A stretch of 26,562 nucleotides of DNA, taken from the NCBI GenBank assembly GCA_039989475.1, contig JBDXHU010000001.1, positions 1 through 26,562 of the forward strand. The letters run 5' to 3'. Within the stretch, counting starts at the first letter, position 1; each line of letters opens with the position of its first letter. This document shows positions 23,081-26,562 of the stretch, piece by piece. Source of the DNA: JBDXHU01 sp039989475. GTDB taxonomy: Bacteria; Pseudomonadota; Gammaproteobacteria; Pseudomonadales; Halieaceae. Both the position numbers and the translations under genes were made by a program. The notes under the pieces are model-generated. The model was not told the DNA's origin, made no database searches, and saw only the letters and a list, made by a program, of their open reading frames with translations.

Positions 23081-23094
23081 GGCGGTAACGCCCA
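23081..23094 (+). other. Leader hairpin upstream of rpsL
   Basis: GGGCG-GTAA-CGCCC, a 5-bp GC stem with a GNRA-type GTAA tetraloop, sits in the ~87-nt rpsL leader. It ends about 27 bases before the ATG and leaves the ATGGAG ribosome binding region free. Confidence 0.5.
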
Positions 23095-23120
23095 ATCTTA
23101 ATTAATGGAGTTTCTATTTA

Positions 23121-23492
23121 ATGGCAACGATCAACCAGTTGGTTCGTAAGCCTAGAAAGCGCAAAGTAGCTAAAAGCGACGTGCCCGCACTGCAAGCCTG
23201 CCCGCAGCGCCGTGGTGTATGCACCCGCGTTTATACGACTACGCCGAAGAAGCCGAACTCTGCACTGCGTAAAGTCTGCCGTGTGCGCCTGACCAACGGT
23301 TACGAAGTTTCTTCGTATATCGGTGGTGAGGGTCACAACCTGCAGGAGCACAGTGTGGTGCTGATTCGTGGCGGTCGTGTAAAGGACTTGCCTGGTGTGC
23401 GTTATCACACCGTTCGTGGCAGCCTGGACACCTCCGGAGTTTCCGACCGTAAGCAAGGTCGCTCCAAGTACGGTGCCAAGCGTCCCAAGTAA
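23121..23492 (+). CDS. rpsL: 30S ribosomal protein S12
   Basis: 123 residues (E. coli 124), nearly identical over YTTTPKKPNSALRKVCRVRL, YIGGEGHNLQEHSVVLIRGG and RVKDLPGVRYHTVRG. S12 lines the decoding site and controls accuracy. The lysines equivalent to E. coli K42 and K87 are present, so the common streptomycin-resistance changes are absent. First gene of the str operon, behind a near-consensus promoter. Confidence 0.99.
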   Translation: MATINQLVRKPRKRKVAKSDVPALQACPQRRGVCTRVYTTTPKKPNSALRKVCRVRLTNGYEVSSYIGGEGHNLQEHSVVLIRGGRVKDLPGVRYHTVRGSLDTSGVSDRKQGRSKYGAKRPK

Positions 23493-23503
23493 GTCAGCTA
23501 CAC

Positions 23504-23545
23504 CAGCTTTTTAGCTGAGAACCAAAAATGGGGCCCGGTGCCCCA
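23504..23545 (+). promoter_or_regulatory. Structured rpsL-rpsG intercistronic region (possible S7 binding site)
   Basis: Two hairpins: CAGCT-TTTT-AGCTG (23504-23517) and TGGGGC-CCGGT-GCCCCA (23529-23545) in a 132-nt gap. In E. coli the S12-S7 intercistronic RNA binds S7 to regulate the str operon; this gap is similarly structured, but I see no sequence match that proves S7 binding. Confidence 0.4.
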
Positions 23546-23624
23546 AGTAAGGCTGGATCCCTGCACCCCCGCTTATGTGGCAGGTCAGTGTCCAGGAAAC
23601 CTGAAGACAAAATGAGAGGCTAAA

Positions 23625-24095
23625 ATGCCGAGAAGACGAGTAGTCGCCAAGCGCGAGGTATTGCCAGATCCTAAATTTGGTAACGTGACTTTGGCCAAGT
23701 TCATGAACCACGTGATGGTCAGTGGTAAAAAAGCAGTAGCAGAGCGAATTGTGTACGGTGCATTGGACCTCGTACAGGAACGCCTGTCCAAAGATCCCCT
23801 TGAAGCCTTTGATGAGGCGCTGGAAAACATCGCCCCGATGGTGGAAGTTAAGTCCCGTCGTGTCGGTGGTGCAACCTATCAGGTACCGGTAGAAGTGCGT
23901 CCTTCCCGTCGTATGGCCTTGTCCATGCGCTGGCTGGTGGAATATGCCCGTAACCGTGGTGAAAAGTCTATGCGTCAGCGTCTGGCTGGCGAGATTATCG
24001 ACGCGTCACAGGGCAAAGGTAATGCGGTTAAAAAGCGTGAAGACGTGCACCGTATGGCTGAGGCGAACAAGGCGTTCTCTCACTACCGTTTCTAG
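23625..24095 (+). CDS. rpsG: 30S ribosomal protein S7
   Basis: 156 residues beginning MPRRRVVAKREVLPDPKFGN with the conserved KFMNHVMVSGKKAVAE, VEVKSRRVGGATYQVPVEV and a C-terminal AEANKAFSHYRF. S7 is a primary binder of the 16S rRNA 3' domain and nucleates head assembly; in E. coli it also represses its own operon. Length matches short-form S7. It lies between rpsL and fusA (35 bp to fusA). Confidence 0.99.
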   Translation: MPRRRVVAKREVLPDPKFGNVTLAKFMNHVMVSGKKAVAERIVYGALDLVQERLSKDPLEAFDEALENIAPMVEVKSRRVGGATYQVPVEVRPSRRMALSMRWLVEYARNRGEKSMRQRLAGEIIDASQGKGNAVKKREDVHRMAEANKAFSHYRF

Positions 24096-24130
24096 ATAAT
24101 CAGGCGTAGTTTTTCTACAGGGACTCAATC

Positions 24131-26236
24131 GTGGCACGTCAAACGTCTATTAACCGATATCGCAATATCGGTATTGTCGCGCACGTGGATGCTGGTAAAA
24201 CCACCACCACTGAGCGAGTGCTTTTCTATACCGGTCTTTCTCACAAGATCGGGGAAGTGCACGACGGCGCTGCGACCATGGACTGGATGGAACAGGAGCA
24301 GGAGCGGGGTATTACCATTACTTCGGCCGCTACCACCTGTTTCTGGCAGGGCATGCAACAGCAGTACGATCAGCATCGCATCAATATCATCGACACCCCG
24401 GGACACGTTGACTTCACTATTGAAGTAGAGCGCTCCCTGCGTGTTCTTGATGGTGCCGTGGTGGTGCTGTGCGGCTCTTCCGGAGTGCAGCCACAAACTG
24501 AGACAGTCTGGCGTCAGGCCAACAAGTACGAAGTGCCGCGCCTGGTTTTCGTCAACAAGATGGACCGCGCCGGCGCTGACTTCAATATGGTGATTGAGCA
24601 GCTCAAGGAGCGCCTGGGCGCCAACCCTGTCCCGCTGCAGATGACTATCGGTGCGGAAGAAGAGTTCAGGGGCGTGGTTGATCTGGTGAAAAACAAGGCC
24701 ATTATCTGGAACGAAGATGACCAGGGTATGACCTTTGAATACCAGGACATTCCTGAGGACCTGGTCGACACCTGTGCCGAGATGCGCGAGTACATGATTG
24801 AAGCTGCGGCGGAAGCCACGGATGAGTACATGGAAAAGTTCCTCGATGGTGTTGAGCTGAGCGAAGAGGAAATCAAGGAAGGTATTCGCCTGCGCACGCT
24901 GGCGAACGAAATTATTCCTGTGCTCGGCGGTTCCGCGTTCAAGAACAAGGGCGTGCAGGCTGTGCTCGATGCGGTGATTGACTACATGCCATCACCCACT
25001 GAAGTAAAAGCTATTGAAGGTACGCTGTTGGACGCTGACGAGACGCGTGATGTCCGTGAGGCCGATGATGGCGCGCCTTTTGCGGCGCTGGCCTTCAAGA
25101 TCGCCACTGATCCCTTCGTCGGAACGCTGACTTTCTTTCGCGTTTATTCCGGCAAGCTTGAAAGCGGTACCGCTGTGTATAACTCGGTGAAAGAGAAGAA
25201 AGAGCGTGTCGGCCGTATGGTACAGATGCACGCTAACAGCCGAGAGGAAATCAAGCAGGTTTTGGCGGGTGATATAGCTGCAGCCGTTGGCCTGAAGGAT
25301 GTCACCACTGGCGACACCTTGTGTGATATCGACAAGCCCATCGTTCTGGAGCGCATGGAATTTCCTGAGCCCGTGATCTCTGTCGCAGTGGAGCCAAAGA
25401 CGAAGGCGGATCAGGAAAAAATGGGAATCGCCCTGGGAAAACTGGCCCAGGAAGATCCGTCTTTCCGCGTTAAGACCGATGAAGAGACCGGCCAGACTAT
25501 TATCTCGGGTATGGGTGAATTGCACCTGGATATCCTGGTTGACAGGATGCGTCGTGAATTCAGCGTTGAGGCCAACATCGGTAAGCCGCAGGTGGCCTAC
25601 CGTGAAGCGATTCGCAATATTTCAGACATCGAAGGCAAGTTTGTACGTCAGTCCGGTGGCCGCGGTCAGTATGGTCATGTGTGGGTCAAGTTTGAGCCGG
25701 CTGAAGACGAGTCTGCCGAGGGTCTGGAATTCGTCAACGAAATCGTTGGCGGTGTGGTGCCACGCGAATACATTCCCGCGGTGGAGAAGGGCATTTCAGA
25801 GCAAATGCAAAACGGCGTACTGGCGGGCTATCCGCTGCTGGGCCTGAAGGCGACTTTGTACGATGGCTCTTTTCACGATGTTGATTCCAACGAGATGGCG
25901 TTCAAGATCGCCGGCTCATTGGCCTGCAAGCAGCTCGCCCAACATGGCGGCGCAGTATTGCTGGAGCCCGTGATGTCAGTCGAAGTGGTAACACCGGAAG
26001 AAAACATGGGTGATGTGGTGGGTGACCTGAATCGTCGCCGCGGCATGATTGATGGCATGACTGATAATGCGGCCGGCAAGGTTGTGACTGCTGAGGTACC
26101 GCTGGCTGAAATGTTTGGTTATGCGACCGATCTTCGCAGCGCCACCCAGGGTCGCGCGACCTATACGATGGAATTCTGCAAGTATGCCGAAGCTCCGCGC
26201 AATATCGCCGAAGAGATTATTTCCAAGAACAGCTGA
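24131..26236 (+). CDS. fusA: Elongation factor G, main copy
   Basis: 701 residues starting at GTG with a CAGGGA site upstream. Canonical EF-G: MARQTSINRYRNIGIVAHVD, G1 AHVDAGKTT (about 17-25), switch I region EQERGITITSAATT, G3 DTPGH, G4 NKMD, domain III GMGELHLDI, domain IV QSGGRGQYG and FHDVDSNEMAFKIAGS, domain V AEMFGYATDLRS. EF-G drives translocation and, with RRF, ribosome recycling. It sits in the classical str operon. It is clearly different from the paralogue at 12698 and lacks that protein's lysine-rich tail. A tandem repeat array follows directly after its stop. Confidence 0.99.
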   Translation: MARQTSINRYRNIGIVAHVDAGKTTTTERVLFYTGLSHKIGEVHDGAATMDWMEQEQERGITITSAATTCFWQGMQQQYDQHRINIIDTPGHVDFTIEVERSLRVLDGAVVVLCGSSGVQPQTETVWRQANKYEVPRLVFVNKMDRAGADFNMVIEQLKERLGANPVPLQMTIGAEEEFRGVVDLVKNKAIIWNEDDQGMTFEYQDIPEDLVDTCAEMREYMIEAAAEATDEYMEKFLDGVELSEEEIKEGIRLRTLANEIIPVLGGSAFKNKGVQAVLDAVIDYMPSPTEVKAIEGTLLDADETRDVREADDGAPFAALAFKIATDPFVGTLTFFRVYSGKLESGTAVYNSVKEKKERVGRMVQMHANSREEIKQVLAGDIAAAVGLKDVTTGDTLCDIDKPIVLERMEFPEPVISVAVEPKTKADQEKMGIALGKLAQEDPSFRVKTDEETGQTIISGMGELHLDILVDRMRREFSVEANIGKPQVAYREAIRNISDIEGKFVRQSGGRGQYGHVWVKFEPAEDESAEGLEFVNEIVGGVVPREYIPAVEKGISEQMQNGVLAGYPLLGLKATLYDGSFHDVDSNEMAFKIAGSLACKQLAQHGGAVLLEPVMSVEVVTPEENMGDVVGDLNRRRGMIDGMTDNAAGKVVTAEVPLAEMFGYATDLRSATQGRATYTMEFCKYAEAPRNIAEEIISKNS

Positions 26237-26237
26237 C

Positions 26238-26407
26238 TTTTTATGAAAACACGTTAAAGACTTCTTATGAAGACACGTTAAAGACTTTTTATGAAGACGC
26301 GTTAAAGACTTTTTATGAAGACACGTTAAGGACTTCTTAAGAAGACAGCTTAAATACTTTTTATTAAGACAAGCCAAAGGCTTATTAAGACAAGCCAGAG
26401 GCTTTTG
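26238..26407 (+). repeat. Tandem 24-bp repeat array between fusA and tuf, with four MKTR minigenes
   Basis: Seven degenerating units fill the gap. The first four are exactly 24 bp apart and each contains ATG-AAR-ACR-CGT-TAA, a complete four-codon reading frame (starts at 26243, 26267, 26291, 26315). Differences inside these frames are only at third codon positions (AAA/AAG, ACA/ACG). Unit five has AAG in place of ATG and forms the perfect palindrome CTTCTTAAGAAG (26333-26344). The last two units, 21 bp apart, form triloop hairpins AAGCC-AAA-GGCTT (26371-26383) and AAGCC-AGA-GGCTT (26392-26404). There are no spacers, so it is not CRISPR. Confidence 0.85.
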
Positions 26408-26423
26408 ATGGAGGCCAGGTAAA

Positions 26424-26562
26424 ATGGGAAAAGAGAATTTTGAGCGTAATAAGCCCCACGTCAATGTGGGAACAATCGGTCACGTAGACCACGGTAAGAC
26501 AACGCTGACAGCGGCGCTGACCCGTGTCTGTGCTGAGGTTTGGGGTGGAGACGCCGTTGCCT
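26424..26562 (+). CDS. tuf: Elongation factor Tu, N-terminal fragment (second tuf copy)
   Basis: The first 46 codons of EF-Tu are visible: MGKENFERNKPHVNVGTIGH, then VDHGKTTLTAALTRVC with the P-loop, then AEVWGG. The gene continues past the window. It is the last gene of the str operon, with an AGG and a GGAGG upstream of ATG. The N-terminus has G2 and N5 where MAKEKFERNK is usual, a minor difference. Together with the fragment at 2-142 it gives two tuf genes flanking the segment in direct orientation. Confidence 0.97.
   Translation, partial: MGKENFERNKPHVNVGTIGHVDHGKTTLTAALTRVCAEVWGGDAVA

Noticed and set aside
26238..26407. Repeat array as a CRISPR
   Set aside because: Units are directly contiguous with no unique spacers, and no cas genes are present.
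25976..26464. A reverse-strand frame encoding an eight-residue repeat (SLTCLHKK-like)
   Set aside because: The 24-bp repeat period is divisible by three, which keeps any frame open. The rest is antisense to fusA and tuf, so a repeat protein is not supported.

Overview
This window is chromosomal DNA from a gammaproteobacterium. The gene order tuf - tRNA-Trp - secE - nusG - rplKAJL - rpoBC, then rpsL - rpsG - fusA - tuf, matches the translation/transcription supercluster known from Pseudomonas and relatives. RpoB, RpoC, S12 and EF-G are gammaproteobacterial in sequence. A marine Cellvibrionales/Halieaceae-type host is my guess from overall protein flavour; no marker in the window proves it.

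Layout. (1) 1-142 is the 3' end of one tuf gene. (2) 143-637 holds a terminator-like hairpin, palindromic repeat elements, tRNA-Trp and a nested stem structure. (3) 638-4104 carries secE, nusG, rplK, rplA, rplJ and rplL, with a 400-nt structured leader before rplJ that contains an L10-type autoregulatory region. (4) 4105-12602 has a partial attenuator, then rpoB and rpoC. (5) 12603-14845 has a terminator, a second EF-G gene (fusA2 type) and a strong, probably bidirectional terminator. (6) 14891-22948 is a nine-gene block of envelope-type genes in four transcription units. Reverse unit: PEMT/ICMT-like methyltransferase, thymidylate-kinase-like protein, PAP2 phosphatase. Forward unit: two more kinases of the same family. 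Reverse unit: LptA/OstA-like protein and Wzx-like flippase. Forward unit: LptF- and LptG-like permeases. (7) 22999-26562 is a near-consensus promoter driving rpsL, rpsG, fusA and a second tuf, which runs off the end. Between fusA and tuf lies a tandem 24-bp repeat array.

The translation genes are ordinary. The unusual part is the block between rpoC and rpsL, which are normally adjacent or close in related bacteria. Its genes look like a coherent kit for making, flipping and exporting a lipid-linked envelope molecule: three related P-loop kinases of unknown substrate, a lipid-type phosphatase, a membrane methyltransferase, a flippase, and three parts of an Lpt-like bridge. That functional reading is inference. 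Three copies of a palindromic repeat family (185-259, 282-340, 3011-3105) and four consecutive ATG-AAR-ACR-CGT-TAA minigenes in the fusA-tuf gap are directly visible and worth follow-up.
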